Below, piece after piece: positions 34,571 through 60,298 of a DNA stretch of 64,000 nt. Below the pieces are notes generated by a model. It saw only the letters and a program-made list of their open reading frames with translations, searched no databases and was not told the DNA's origin. The first letter of the stretch is position 1; the number at the start of each line of letters is the position of its first letter. Source of the DNA: Mycteria americana. Lineage: Eukaryota > Chordata > Aves > Ciconiiformes > Ciconiidae. Made by a program: the position numbers and the translations under genes. The DNA lies in contig NW_027445626.1 of the NCBI RefSeq assembly GCF_035582795.1, forward strand, positions 1,798,001 through 1,862,000. The letters are read 5' to 3'.

Positions 34571-35263
34571 CAGTCAGGGATCTGTCTGAGCCTCTGGGCT
34601 GCACGTCTGCTGCCAGGGCAGGGACATGTCCCAGCTCCGGCTCCTGCGAGGGACCTTCCATGGGGCTCTCCAGGGAAGGAAGGGTGAGCCAGCACTCCTG
34701 GGACGGGGCTCTGGCCTGGGCTAAGGCCCTTTCCCAGCTGCTGCTCCCAGCACAGTGGGGTCTGTAGCAGGGGCAGGGGCTGTTTCCCTCCCTTCCTGAC
34801 ACAGCCTCCGGCGCAGCCCCAGCCCTGTGCTTCCCACGGCACGAGGGTGGCTGGACACTCTCACCTTGGGCTCTTGGCTGTGCCTGGCATAGGAGATGCT
34901 CAGTGCTCCTGGTTGAGAAAGCAGGGTTGAGGGGGTGAAAAATCCATTTACCCCCACACAAGCAGCCCTGTCCTGTGACGGCCCCCCACCACGGTGACGT
35001 GACACCTGTAGCAGAGCCGTCTGTCATATATGGTCATGAATGGCGCTGGAGAAGTTCATTGGAGGGCCGGGCTGTGTCGGAGGGGAGATAGCTCCCGATA
35101 ATGTCGAAAAAGGCCCTGCTGCTTTGATTGGCTCGTCCTGTAGCTGGGCTGGCATCTGCAGAGATATATTGCCCTCCTGTCGCCATTGTCCCCAGGAGTC
35201 CCCAGGAGCCGTGGCAGGGAGTGTGGCAGAGCAGGGATGTGCTGGCAGGGCAGGAGGCTCAGG

Positions 35264-47861
<12,598 letters not shown>

Positions 47862-47962
47862 GCACCAGGGAAACATCTCCCTTTACCACGGGCAGCAGAA
47901 ACCGCCTGCCGTTTCCTCTATTTTTATTCCCGCTTTTACACTGTGCGTCCATATTGGTTCTT

Positions 47963-47968
47963 ATTAAA
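47963..47968 (+). terminator. Poly(A) signal ATTAAA of the scavenger receptor
   Basis: ATTAAA about 100 bases past the TGA; no closer AATAAA was seen. Confidence 0.55.
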
Positions 47969-48400
47969 AGTCTCTGAGGGCTTTGACCCAGAGCTGGGGC
48001 TTGCCTGCCCAGGTGTTGGGTCACCTCCCTGAGGCTGATGAGGGGGAGCAGAGAACGATGACACAGTGGTAGGCAAGGGGCGCATCTCAGGGACAGCAGG
48101 CTCGGGGTCAGGCTGTGGGGCTGCGAGAGCCCATGGTCCCTGGGGAATAATCCTGCTGCTCACCCCAAAACACCCCAGCCATCCCCAGGGGGGATCATGG
48201 CCCACGGATTACCTCCCACAATGGTGAGGATGCAGCTCTGCTCCCCACTGCCCCAGCACAGGGTGCACAGCCACTTTCTGGGACACACGGTCTGAGATTC
48301 CCTCTCCTCATGCTCTGCCAGGAGCCCAGTCTCCAGGGGCTGTTCCATGGGCTCCAGCCCACACCTGCCTGAGGCTGAGGAGTCAGGGCAAAAGCAGCCC

Positions 48401-48472
48401 TGGAGATGCTGGGGATTGAACCCAGGACATCCCACATGCGAAGCAGGCGCTCTGCCACTGAGCTACATCCCC
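48401..48472 (-). tRNA. tRNA-Ala (CGC)
   Basis: A complete cloverleaf can be drawn: acceptor GGGGATG with CATCTCC, D arm with the A-box TAGCTCAGTGG, anticodon loop TTCGCAT (anticodon CGC), T arm CTGGG-TTCAATC-CCCAG, discriminator A. All stems pair, with a few G-U pairs in the anticodon stem. It matches vertebrate tRNA-Ala closely and is probably functional. Confidence 0.9.
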
Positions 48473-48479
48473 TTGACAC

Positions 48480-50460
48480 CTGCCAGCAGGAGAGACACTC
48501 TCCTCCCGTGATGTGTCTATGACAAGCACAGTCCTGTTGTCCCCTGCATGCCCAGGGACCCTCTGCAGAAAACAGCACTTGAACCCTTCTGAGGTGGGCA
48601 AGCTGGGACTGCCTCTGTGCTGGGGCCTGATCCTGGCACAGGGCTGCACTGCAGAGTGCTGCCCCTTCAACGCCTCAGCAGGGCAATGGGGCAGAAGGAG
48701 GCTCTTGCTGCAGGTGCTGCTCCCACGCTCTGGCCCACTGCGGGATGGGTCGATGGAGAGGAGAAAACCCCTTCCCCTGAGCCTCCTCTGCCACCCAGGG
48801 CAACAGCCCTCTGTGCCACATCTGTCCCCAACTCCACAGCAGGAGCAGTGCAACAGGGTGAGGGAAATGCCCTGCCTGGGGTGAGGTGCCTGCAGGCTCC
48901 GATGGCATCCCACAGCATGCTGTGGAGGGGACGTGGTGGCAGAAATCTTATACCCCCTTCTCCAGGCACCAGGCCTCCCCCTGCAGCCCTCTGTTCCCCA
49001 GCATCCCTCGAGGTGACTTGAAGAGCAGGCTTCCATCTGCATGGGGTGAGCATGTGGGTTGGGCTCAGGGACCTTCCCATTCCTTCAGCACTGATGACTG
49101 TCCTGGCAGCAAAGCCCTGGGACAGCCCTGGCTGGGGTCTCTGTGGCAGGGTGGGTGAGTGTGTTCAGCTGGTAACTCAAAGGCTGATGGTTTGACCACA
49201 TGCAGGGATGGTGTCCTCATGGTGGCACAGCTGGGACAATTGTGTTGCCCAATGCCATAGATTTTTCCCTGCTGAGCCCCTGCCTGGCAGAGAGGGTTTG
49301 GGGGAATCAAAAGCAGACCACAGTGCCTGTGAACTTCTGGAGTGGTTGAGTGGAGTTAAGGGGATGGACTGCTCACCTCTTCTGCTTTGCACACATGACC
49401 CCAAAACCCATCCTCAGCAATGACTCTCCCATTCTTGCTCAAGAAAGGCCTAGAAGGACTCTTCTGGAGCAGTGATAATCCTGCAGGCACTACCCCTGCG
49501 GACAGGCATGTTCAAGCTCGTGCTCAAAGCTGACAAGACAGTAACTGTGCTTGGACAGACAGTCTCTCCCTCTCACCACCTCTCACTTGCGCTCAGTCAC
49601 AACAAAAGGCAGACTTCTCTGCAGGTGCATCCCTAAGGAGCCAGCTGTGAGGCAGCAGAACTGCACGGGGTTAGAACATGCACGTTGCTGTGCGACTGTA
49701 GTCCAGCACGTGCCATTCTTTGGACTGACTGGGGAGAGGCTGAGACTGGAGACAGAGGGAGATGTGCTGGGTCACAGCTGTCACTGTGTTCCTGGGGGGC
49801 GAGCAGGGCTCTGTAGCAGCAAGAGGTTGCAAGAGGGGAGCCCAGCAGCTTGTTGGAGCTCATGAGCAGGTCTTTCTTCCTCTGTGCAGGGACTGATGGC
49901 TGTGAGGGGCTGCAGCTGCTCTAGCCAGTGCAGTCTGGTGGGTGAGTCTATTTGGGCACGGCTTTGCCAGCTGTCCTTGGCACATCAGAGGTCTCGCTGT
50001 GACAGACCTCTGGAGGGAGGATGCTGCCATTCAGGCCTCATCTCCAGGGAGTGCCTCTCCCTGGCACTGGGGGGACAGTGGCCTCCCCCATGGGCAGTAT
50101 GCTCTGGTCTGCAAGCTGAGGTCCAGGTGAAGGATGTGTGTGAGGAGGGGAGCAGTCTGTGCACCATCAAGACTGACAAAGAGGAGAGAGACGAGGTCTT
50201 TGCAGAGACCCCATAAAGGAAAGGTGCCAATTGCTGTGGAGCAGGGAAGGAGGGACAGATGGAGAGCACCCCAAAGAAGCACTGAATGGAGAGTCCTGTT
50301 GAGGCGAAGGCTGGGGACTTGTGCAGCAAGAGGAAGGCTCCTTCTAACCCACAGATCTGCAGCTACCGTGCAGGGGCAGTGCTCTGGCAAGAGGTGAAGG
50401 AGCAAGGAGGGCCAGGGTAGGCTGGAAGAAGCAGGCAGGCTCTGCAGAAAACTGAGCGAG
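48480..50460. other. No protein gene seen between the tRNA genes
   Basis: GC-rich unique sequence with scattered short frames, none with a domain or a splice pattern. A weak tRNA-like stretch at 49160-49201 is discussed under rejected items. Confidence 0.45.
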
Positions 50461-50468
50461 GATACCAC

Positions 50469-50541
50469 TGTATCAGCCCAGGGCTGAACCAGGGACCTTT
50501 AGATCTTCAGTCTAATGCTCTGCCAGCTGAGCTACTTCAGC
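50469..50541 (-). tRNA. tRNA-Phe (GAA)-like, possibly a pseudogene
   Basis: The D arm, the anticodon arm (TTAGACTGAAGATCTAA, anticodon GAA) and the T-arm start (AGGTCCCTGGTTC) are nearly the vertebrate tRNA-Phe sequence. The acceptor strands GCTGAAG and CTGATAC pair poorly, with about four mismatches, and the T loop is TTCAGCC. The internal promoter boxes survive, but the mature tRNA would be doubtful. Confidence 0.75.
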
Positions 50542-51039
50542 CCTGCCCCAGCAGCCCTTGTCCCAATTCCACCCCTGCCAGGCCACAGGCTGACACACAT
50601 GAGGAGCATTCCTTGGGGAGGGTCCCAGGGAAGAGCTGTTCCTGGCCCTGGGCACAGGGACCTGTCCTCTCCCTGCCTCCATGGCCAGGTGGGCTCCAGA
50701 TTTGGGTGGAGGCCAGCTTACACTGGGCATGCCAAAATGTGTGTGGGACTTCAGTCCAAACGTGACAGTGGCAAAGCAGGTGGGCAGGCCAGGCATGTGT
50801 AACTGCAGAGGCTGAGGGTGGAAGAAGTGTGGGGCTCTTGGAAGACCTTATCTCCTTCCCCATGGAAGGCCTCCTCCCCACCCTATTTTCCCCAGCTGAA
50901 CTTCACTCCTTTATTCCCAACTCTTCTACCTCCTCCCCTCTGAGCAGCGCTAGGCCATGGGGAATGGGGGTTGCGGTTAATCCAGAACACTTCCTGCCTG
51001 CTGCTCCTTCCTTCTCCCACTTTTCCCATGGGGTCCCTC

Positions 51040-51580
51040 CTACAGGCTGCAGTCCTTCAAGATGAACCTGCTCCACTCTGTGCTCTCCACAGGCCACAGT
51101 TCTTTCAGGAATTACCCAAATTCTCCAGCATTGCGTCCTCCACGGACTGCAGGGCTTACCTTGTCCACCATGGTCTTCTCCATAGACTGCAGGAAAATAC
51201 CTGCTGTGCTGTGGTATTCTGCTTGGGCTGCAGGGGAATATCTGCTCTGGTGCCTGGACCACCGAGGGGGTGGTTCTCCTCCTTCTTCATTGACCATAGT
51301 GTTGCAGGGCTGTTTCTTACATGTTTTTTTTCCACTAACTCCTATTCCAGTCTGGCACTTGTGCCCCTTCTTAAATACATTTTCACACCCGTTCCACCAG
51401 CTTTGTTGCTGGGCTCAGTTTTGGCCAGCGGTGGGTCTATTTTGGAGCTGTCTGGACCCAGCCCTGTCTGGCATGGAGGCAGCCCTTGGTCTTCTCTCAC
51501 AGAGGTCACACATGCAGCCTCCTCGCTACCAAACCCTGGTCATGGACACCAATGCACTGTGTAAATCTTTGCCTTGCTAA
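51040..51580. repeat. Avian interspersed repeat of unclear class
   Basis: The succession ACTGCAGG, GGGCTGCAGGGGAATATCTGC, GTTGCAGGGCTGTTTCTTACAT and CGCTACCAAACCCTGGTCATG resembles a repeat I associate with many bird genomes. I cannot assign class or orientation with certainty. Confidence 0.4.
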
Positions 51581-51723
51581 ATGGTGTCCCCTGCTCTTCC
51601 CTCATCAAGAAATCCAGCCTAGTTGCTGGGGAGGAAGAGAGAGCAAGAGAGAAGGCCTTGATGCTGTGAAAGCACTCTTCCGCAAATAGCTACAACACTG
51701 GTGTATTATAACACTGTGGTCAC

Positions 51724-53855
51724 TGTCCTGGTTTTGGCTGGGATAGAGTTAATTTTCTTCTTGTGGGGGTGGTTACAGCAATGGAAGCAGAATAATTGGC
51801 AGCACAGAGGCAAACCCATCTGGGCTGCAGCATTGTGGCAAAATATTGCTGCCTGTGTAGAGAACCTGGTGGTAAAAGTATGTCACGTAGATGCTCACAT
51901 ACCCAAGAGTCGGGCCACTGAGGAACATCAAAACAACCAGCAGGTGGATCAGGCTGCTCAGATTGAAGTGGCTCAGGTGGATCTGGACTGGCAACATAAG
52001 GGTGAATTATTTATAGCTCGGTGGGCCCATGACACCTCAGGCCATCAAGGAAGAGATGCAACATATAGATGGGCTCACGATTGAGGGGTGGGCTTGACCA
52101 TGGACACTATTGCATGGGTCATCCATGAATGTGAAACATGCACTGCAATTAAACAATCCAAGTTGTTAAAGCCTCTGTGGTATGGAGGGCGATGGCTGAA
52201 ATATAAATATGGGGAGGCCTGGCAGATCGATTATATCACACTCCCACAAACCCACCAAGTGCTTACAATGGTGGAATCAACCACCGGATGGCTGGAAACA
52301 TATGCTGTGCCCCATGCCACCGCCCGGAACACTATCCTGGGCCTTGAAAAGCAAGTCCTATGGCGACATGGCACCCCAGAGAGAATTGAGACAGACAACG
52401 GGACTCATTTTTGAAACAACCTCATAGACACGTGGGCCAAAGAGCATGGCATTGAGTGGGTATATCACATCCCCTATCATGCACCAGCCTCCGGGAAAAT
52501 CAAACGATACAATGGACTGTTAAAGACAACACTGTGAGCAATGGGTGGTGGGACATTCAAACATTGGGATGCACATTTAGCAAAGGCCACGTCATTAGTT
52601 AATACTAGGGGATCTGCCAATCGAGCTGGCCCTGCCCTATCAGAACTTCTACACACTGTCGAAGGGGATAAGGTCCCTGTAGTGCACATAAAAAACATGC
52701 TGGGGAAGACAGTCTGGGTTACTCCTGCCTCGGGCAAAGGCAAGCCCATTCGTGGGATTGCTTTTGCTCAAGGACCCGGGGGCACTTGGTGGGTAATGCC
52801 AAAGTATGGGGAAGTCCAATGTATACCTCAAGGGGATTTGATTTTGGGTGAGAATAGCCAATGAACTAAATGGTTTGATGTCACTTGCTATATAATACTG
52901 TATGTCATCACTTTTATGGTGACTATACACCATATCAATGGTATTTCAGTAAGGATCACCCAGATTAATGAAGAATGAGCTTTGATGAAACCAAGCAAAG
53001 TGCAGCAGTGATGGAACGAGAACTGGCTTCAGCATGCAACAATGCAACACCACGCACCATCTCTCCTGCCCTGAAAGACTGTTATGACAGATAGAGCCCA
53101 AAGTCATGGACTAAATGAACTCAATGGACATTGTAGAGGGATGGCCCATAGACCAAGGGAATGATAGCTGTGTGTATATATCTAGAGACAGGGAAAGTGG
53201 TGGTGATTAATTGTATTAGAAAGGGTAGAACCTGGGCATGACATAGATGGTATAGAATAAGGGGTGAACACTGTCCTGGTTTCGGCTGGGATAGAGTTAA
53301 TTTGCTTCCTAGTAGCTGGTGTAGTGTTGTGTTTTGGATTTTAGTATGAGAATAATATTGATAACACGCTGATGTTTTGGCTGTTGCTAAGTGGTGTTTA
53401 TGCCAGTCAAGGAGTTTTCAGCTTCCCATGCTCTGCCAGGTGCAAAAGAAGTTGGGAGGGGACACAGCCAGGAGAGTTGATCCAAACTGACCAAAGGGCT
53501 ATTCCATACCATATGATGTCATGCTCAGTATATAAACTGGGGTGAGTTGGCTGGGGAGCAGGGGTCACTGCTTGGGGACTGGCTGGGCTTCGGTCGGCAG
53601 GTGGTGAGCAGTTGTATGAGGTTTTTTTTCCTTGGGTTTTGTTCCTCTCTTTCTCTCTTATTGTTTTCCTTCTCATTACAATTTATTATTACTATTTAGT
53701 TTTTGTTGTTCAAATTATTAAACTGTTCTTATCTCAGCTCATGAGTATTCTTACTTTTGCTCTTCCGATTCTCTCCCCCATCCCACCAGGGAGGGTAGGG
53801 TGAACGAGAGTCTGTGAGGTACTTAATTGCCAACTGGGACTAAACCACAATAAAG
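51724..53855 (+). mobile_element. ERVL fossil: partial 5' LTR, pol end, 3' LTR
   Basis: A plus-strand ERVL copy. It starts with the first part of an LTR (TGTCCTGGTTTTGG), followed by the C-terminal part of pol with a zinc-binding and catalytic-core integrase region (about 51900-52860), then non-coding sequence and a nearly full 3' LTR from 53272 to 53855. No gag and no env was seen. It is broken, with at least three breaks. The 3' LTR is close in sequence to the solo LTR at 9063-9643, suggesting a similar source. Confidence 0.88.
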
Positions 53856-54165
53856 GCTTGACTAAAGTCCAAGTAGACAACATGCACAGCCTTCCCCTCA
53901 TCCACTAAGCGGTTCGCCTTGTCATAGAAGGAGATCAGGTTAGCCAAACAGGACCTGCCTTTCATAAACCCACGCTGACTGGGCCTGCTCACCTGCTAAA
54001 CTCCAGTCAACTGGCACCATCGCGCTTAGCCAGGACTGCTGAGAAAGGATTGAAAGTGTCTTGGTGGGGACTTCTGCCAGCTCCCTCAGTACTCTTGGGT
54101 GGATCCCATTCAGCCCCATAGACTTGCGTGTGTCTCAGTTGTGTAGCAGATCACTAACCATTTCC
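53856..54165 (-). mobile_element. CR1 LINE fragment, reverse-transcriptase region
   Basis: Inverted counterpart of 4726-4985. It directly abuts both the ERVL 3' LTR and the low-copy amplicon segment. Confidence 0.72.
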
Positions 54166-55313
54166 CCTTGGATTATGGGTGCAACAGTGGGAGATTTGTC
54201 TGCTCATTCCCTCCATGGTCTCTTCAGTGATGGCTCTCAGTGGGGACCACTAACACCCTCAGAAACTTGGAGGTTTGCTGCTGACTTTTACTTCTCTAGA
54301 GGCCAGTTCGTTCTACTTTTAGTATCTGCAGTTCAGGAACTTAGCACCACAGGGCTCATTCACATACAAAATGCCCTAAGAAGCCAACTCTCTGGGCATA
54401 ATCTTCTTAATTCCCCAGTTCTTATGTGGTTAATTAGAGAGATTTCAGAAGTGAAAAGATTTCAATAGTCAAAAACAGTAAGAAAGGATTTCTTTTTCTT
54501 CCCCTTTTCTTCATTTGTCTGCTTACACATTAAGGGCTATCAGCAATCTCCAAATCACATTGAAAGTGAACATATTCAAGACTGAATACGTAGAGAAGGC
54601 AAGGCCCTGTGTGTCAGACACTCTATGGGCAACCTTTGTCCCTCCCTCCAACCCCACATGTCTCTCATCAGGCACCTGGGATTTACAGCACCTTTGTTCA
54701 CATCTGAGCTTTCTCCACTACAGTCTGTAGCTGCATGTTTCAGCCCATTGGCACCAGTTTCCACCTGCTTTGCTTGGGGAACGAGCTGCACCCAGACACA
54801 GAAGGATGTTTCTTAATTGCCAAAAAACAGAAACAAATGAAGGCACAGTGCAATAATAAAAAAAAAAAAGGCACTCCTCTGCTGTCTATGAAGTGCACTT
54901 TACTTCCCCTGAAGTCCACTCTCCACAGTGGATAGCCTTAGACCTATAGAAAACACATTTTTGTGTCAAGCACAGATCCCAAGAAACCCCAAAGCACTCC
55001 CTGCCTCGGGCTCTGTCCATATTCAGTCTTGGCACACAGTGAGTCCCACACTGAACTCACGAGCTCCCTCAATCCACAGAGGGAAGCAAAGACACAAAGT
55101 GTACAAAAGACTCTCTTTTGACTAGCCAAATCTGCATTCATCCCAACATCTCTGGGTTACAGGAGCATGTTCTTTGTAGCCTCTGCAGCATCCAGACCTA
55201 CTCATTCCTCATTCTCCTCCAGCGCTGGACAGCTTGGGTGCAATTGTCCAGGCTTCCTTTTCTACTCAAGAGAGAGCAATCCATTGTCTCCACTGAGATG
55301 CTTTGCCCTACCC
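54165..55313 (+). repeat. Low-copy amplicon segment, copy C
   Basis: Direct counterpart of 16815-17943. It departs from arm B precisely where the retroviral fragment begins there, so it shows the state before that insertion. Confidence 0.72.
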
Positions 55314-55640
55314 TGCCTGTCCAACAGCTCCTGCTCCAGAAATGCTCCCAGCAGCCCTGGGTCACATTTCCTAGTAATATGTCGGGGCTTCAGCTACCCG
55401 CACATATCTTGGAGGCAGTGGCCACCTCTGTGGACAACTGTATCAGCCCTTGAATGAAGATGTTAAGCAGAAGTTGAGACATATGCAGAAAAGGCCTGGG
55501 TGCACTAAGTGTATAAGAAGTCTTCCTTTTCAGAACTTTGATGCTGCTCTGTAAATTCTCATGATTTTTCCATAGGCCATGGACGTGGACCAGCGAGCTG
55601 ATGGCACTTTCTCTCCCTCTATGTAAATAGAGATTGATAC
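55314..55640. other. Unclassified sequence between amplicon blocks
   Basis: About 55360-55450 has a relative in inverse orientation at 63240-63345 (shared GGCCACCTCTGTG and neighbouring words). No gene seen. Confidence 0.4.
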
Positions 55641-55770
55641 ATCCGGTCCCTTCTGACTGGTAATTTTGACTTTGCTCAAGTAGCCCTTGATTTGATTCCT
55701 ATCCAGCGTTGGCTGTTTTCCTCCAGAGTCCTGCCTTGAGGCACAAAGGCCTGGGATTAACTTTGCTTCT
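55640..55770 (-). mobile_element. CR1 LINE fragment (copy C)
   Basis: Counterpart of the CR1 piece at 20470-20705, at the same place in the amplicon. Confidence 0.55.
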
Positions 55771-58700
55771 TCTTTAACTGTCCCTGAAGTAGTACCAGCT
55801 CATTATGGTGTCCTTGAATTTACTTTCAAGTTTCAAATGAGATTTGTTATAGACCAATTCTATTGTTGGAGGATGCTGTCCTTGAAGACCAGATGTACTG
55901 AGCTGGGCTACCATTGGATCCCCACTAGAACTGCCCAGAATAGGCCAAAGTCTGCTCCTCTGATGTCCGGCAGGCATCTGCAGTCTCCTATTTTCCTTCC
56001 TCAGTCCCCTCAGGAGCGGGGATCCAATATTTTAGGGTGACGACAGCCAAGATTTACAATGATCTTCACACCTCTGACCATTTCTTCCTTGCTGGCAAGT
56101 GTCAGAACCAGGCTTGCCTTACCTTTGTTGGCCCACCTGGCAGCTGTGCTAAGCGGTAGTCCCAAGAAACTCCAAAAACTGCCTGGACTGTTTGCATGCT
56201 GCTGCGTGACCCTTCCAGAAAATGCCAGGGTCATTAAAATCCCCAGCGAGGCCCAGCCTTCTACATCCAGAGACTCCCTGGCGGTGCTTAGAAAAGACTA
56301 TGCCCCCTTCTCCACCCTGACTGGGGGTTCCTCATCTCCCACCACAATGTCACTTTTACTGGTCCCTCCTCTGATCCTCACTCATAAGGGCTCAACAAAG
56401 TTTTCACTTGCCCATAGAGGAGCTCCACACATCCCAGCAGCTTCTTCACTTTGAGAGAAACCCCACAGCTGAGCCTTCCAGCCCGCCTGTCCTGAAAAGC
56501 CTGTACCCATCCATTGCAGCGCCCCAAGCTGTGTGACTTGTTCTACCACGCCTTGGCAGTTAGTCCATCGACGCCAAGAAGCACAGGCTCCAGCTCGTCC
56601 TGGCTCTGCCCCTGGCTGAGGGCAAGGGTGCACATTTGGGCTGTAGCACCTCAGGGGAAACCTGGTAGCAAGCCTCCAAAACCCCGTGTGTGCAAAGGCT
56701 TTGCTTCAGAGCAGAGACATGCCAGAGTGGACAGCAGATGGACGACTAAAGCTGAAATTGGATGCCAAGAGAGTGAGGCAACCCTGCTGTCCCCAGGGAC
56801 AGAGAGAAACAGGGCTGGGAAATGCAGCCCTGGAAAGAAATGGGTTTACTTCAGTGGTGTCTCTGCTGCCCCTGAGGGTGGATGGGAAGGTGATCTCCAT
56901 GAATGACAAGGTGCTGCTGACAGGCCCACTGTCAAAACTGTTGGTCCGTTCCTTGGCTGTATCCTCAAGGGGGTGACTAAAGGTTGGTGGAGAAAAAAAA
57001 CAGTAGTGTGAGAATGGAGACCCCCATTGGAGACCCCAGTGTGGTGTGCCTTATGTTATGGACTGCCCTACGTCTCCTGGATAGAAAAAGGACAGACCTT
57101 GCCACAGTGCAGTGGTGGCAATCCGTGGCTTGCAGAAAGGCACCGAACCTGTCTGCAGTGCTGTCCGGGGTGTCCGTCACATTCTTGCTCTGAATGGGGA
57201 TGGCTTTCCTGGGCTGTACCTGCCAGCCGCATGTCGTTCTGTGCCAGAGCCTTGGCATCTCATGTAACACTACAGGCCTCTATTTGCACATTAAATAGAG
57301 TAACTGTCCGGAATTTGATTAAGTAATATGGGGATGAAAACCGTTGTTATAGTCAGTGGAGATCTAGGCAACCCAGCTGATGGAAAAGACAGAGAAACGC
57401 AGCTCTCCCTATGACACAGGACACTATTTGGTCAGGAGGCAGTGTAGGCTGCCAGAAGATAGTAAACGGGCAGGTGCAGCTGTCTTGCACATGCCTTGGG
57501 CAACCTCTGGTACCTCAAACCTCACCAGATATTTCATCTAAACAGCCACCTCCTGCCCTACCTCTTCATCATTTACCACGGGAGCTGAGACAAGGACCTC
57601 ACATGCAGGTGCCTCTTTAACGCAGGCCTCAACTGAGGCAAGAGGAATGCCGCCTTCCGTGGGTTTGTGACAGGCATGGGAGGGAGCTGGGTCCCCCTCC
57701 AGCGCTAACAATAGAAACGCAGGCTGAGATGCCTCAATTGACTCAGCTGAATCCCTTCCCTCAGCAGGAGTAAAGAAGATCCCTTGTCTGGGTGTCCTGC
57801 CTAATGAGAAGACAAAAAAGGTGATTTTTAGACCTAACTCTGTCTCTGAGAGGAGCAATGCCACTGCAGGAAAGAAGTGTCTCTCTGCAGCTGAGGGAGG
57901 GAACATTCAGCCTGTTTCACAGCAGGTTCCCCTGGAGCCCCAGGGACACCTGGAGGGAGCCCAGAGGGGCAGAGGAAGTGCTGCCTTGGGCTGCTCCTCT
58001 GCTGCTCAGCTGGGCCGGGCTCCTGGGATGCAGGGAGCTCCTGGCAAGCGGGCAGCACTGCAGAGAGACAGCTCTGCCCAGGAGCGGCTCCTCCAGAAAG
58101 TGCAGCAGGGCTGAGGGCAGTGTCTGCAGGCACCGAGGGGAGACGAGTGCGGCAGAGAGAGCTTAAAGGCAGTCTGGGGTGGGAGGACAGAGCTGAGCTT
58201 GTTCACAGAGAAATCTTCACAGCATTTGACACAGTAAGTCTCTGGCAGCAGGGCAATGCAGATGAGTCTTGCAGAGCTGGCACATGCCATGACTGATAGG
58301 ACCTGTGAGGATGTCTGTCTTGGCTTCTCTGGGGTGAAGAAGGAGGACGTAGTCCAGAGCAGGGCTTCCCCGTTGCACTGTCAGAAGGTTCTCCTGGGGA
58401 TGGCTGCAGGGGTGTGAAGCCGGGTGTGCAGGCAGGGCTGCCCAGGGCTGTCCTTCAGAGCAGGGTCCCTGTGCCCCAGGGGGCTGTGTGCCAGGGCAGG
58501 GACCCTGCTGCCTGCCCGGGTCCGCACTCAGCACGCCCGGGGAGCTCCCCATGGCGCTGCGGGGGGAAGCTCTGTGTGGAAGGAGCAACTCCTGGCAGGG
58601 CAGGCAGGGTCCTGCTGTTGAGAGGGTGCTGCATGGACCAGGGCTGCTCACAGCTCCAGGTTACCCCCAGGGCATTTCCAAGGGGACTTTTGCAGAGAAA

Positions 58701-60220
58701 GGTCAAAATGGGGATTACATTATATGGAAGGATTCAGTGCTTTGAGTTTTCTCTTCTTGGTTGGCTGGGTGGGCAGTGGTTGATGGAAATCTTTTCTGCA
58801 CTCTGGAGAAGACCCCCGTTCTAACTAGGACTTCTCTGAGTGTCTCCTGAGCTCCTGTATATACAGAGATGTCCCTGGTCAGTGCCTTGCTACTAAGAGG
58901 TTTCTGCAGGGCAGAGCAGAGAACACAGCGGGTGGGATGGGGTCTGTGAGCACAGACAGGGAGGACACATGGGGACAGAGAAGCAGCTCCCAGCAGAGCC
59001 AGCTCCAGGCAGCAGAGTCATGGGCAGGCAGGGAGAGGGAGCTGCTGCCAGCAATGCCATGGGAGGGGCTTTTGGGCACCTCCCTGACATCCCCTGCAGC
59101 ACAAACACTTTCCTGGAGCATCCCCCTGATCTCCTCTCCCATCCAGCACAGCTTCTGCCCCCAGGGTCTTGGGGTTTCAGGCTGAGTCTTCTTCTTAGCA
59201 GCCTGACACCCCATAAGGAGAAACACCTGAGGGCCTGTTTGTCTGTCCCTGTCCTTCGTCCCTTGGCAGGAGCATTGGGGTATTTCTTTGTGTTTCCCCT
59301 CCTGTCCTTGCTGCTTTTGTCCCCACCTTACCTGGGGGCTCTGGGCACTGCAGTGTGTGGGGCTGGCAATGAGCTGACCCTCACTTCAGGGCACCCCATC
59401 CTCAGGATTTTTGACTATTTGCTGGGGGTCCTGCTGGGCTGCAGGCTGCCTCCCCACAAGGGCACAGCTCTCCCATGGCATCTCTGTGCCCCAGAGAGGA
59501 GGGAGCCCCATGGAGAAGAATATTCGGTGCTAAGGCCATGGCAATGCTGCTCATCATCTCTATGTGGGCAGCTGCAATGAGCCCTGTGTGTCCCTGGCTG
59601 GGAGGGGGGAGCTGAGATCCTCCTCAGGTACGATGAGATGGCAGGGAGGGCTTTGGAGATCTGCACTGAGAAACTGGATTCCTCTGCTCTCAGCAGTGTC
59701 CAGTTTCTCCTCAGGGGATCATCGGGGTGTGATCATCGTCCTGCGCAAAGAGCTGCAAGGAAAGGGCAGCTGAGACCAGGGCTGATGGAGAGAGCAGCTC
59801 TCCATAGCCTGCACTAAGGGACAGTCCCTTTGCCTGTCAGCACCCACACGGTTTCACTTGGAGTGCAAGAGGAATGCCAAGGCTTTCTGCCTTAAAAACA
59901 CTCCTCAGTTGTGGTGAGGCAACTAGAACAAAATACACAAACCAAAATCCCCACAGCTCTCCTCTGCTCTCAGGTGAAATGGGAGCAATAATGCTGCAAA
60001 GCTCATTGGTATCAAAGGCGGATTTAATCCGAGATGGCCCTGTGTTCCTGTTTACCTTTTGCTATAGGGCAGGACGGACACGTCAAGAGTCCACAGCAGA
60101 GCTCCCTGCTCCCAATGGCACCCTCTGCCAACACCACGCAGAGCTCATAAAAGGGACATGACAAAGGTCTACCTGAAAGGGGCAAGGAAGTCTGGGGGGT
60201 TTCCATGAGAACTGGAATAG
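55770..60220 (+). repeat. 5' flank of the third receptor
   Basis: Block-wise homologous to 20706-24700, but more diverged than arms A and B are from each other. The part at 57740-58180 matches the left edge of the window and 14103-14580. A 270-base stretch at 56940-57310 matches 950-1400. No frame is conserved. It presumably contains the promoter and untranslated exon. Confidence 0.6.
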
Positions 60221-60298
60221 GTTTTGCTCAGAGAACTCTGCCTTAACTTCTCACTGCCTTTTCCTCCTTGGACAGGTGCCCATGCCCACAAGCAGCAA

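Noticed and set aside
49160-49201. Possible tRNA-Ile fragment (TAACTCAAAGGCTGATGG followed by TTTGACC)
   Set aside because: It resembles the 3' half of tRNA-Ile over about 25 bases, but no acceptor or D stem can be formed; too short to call.
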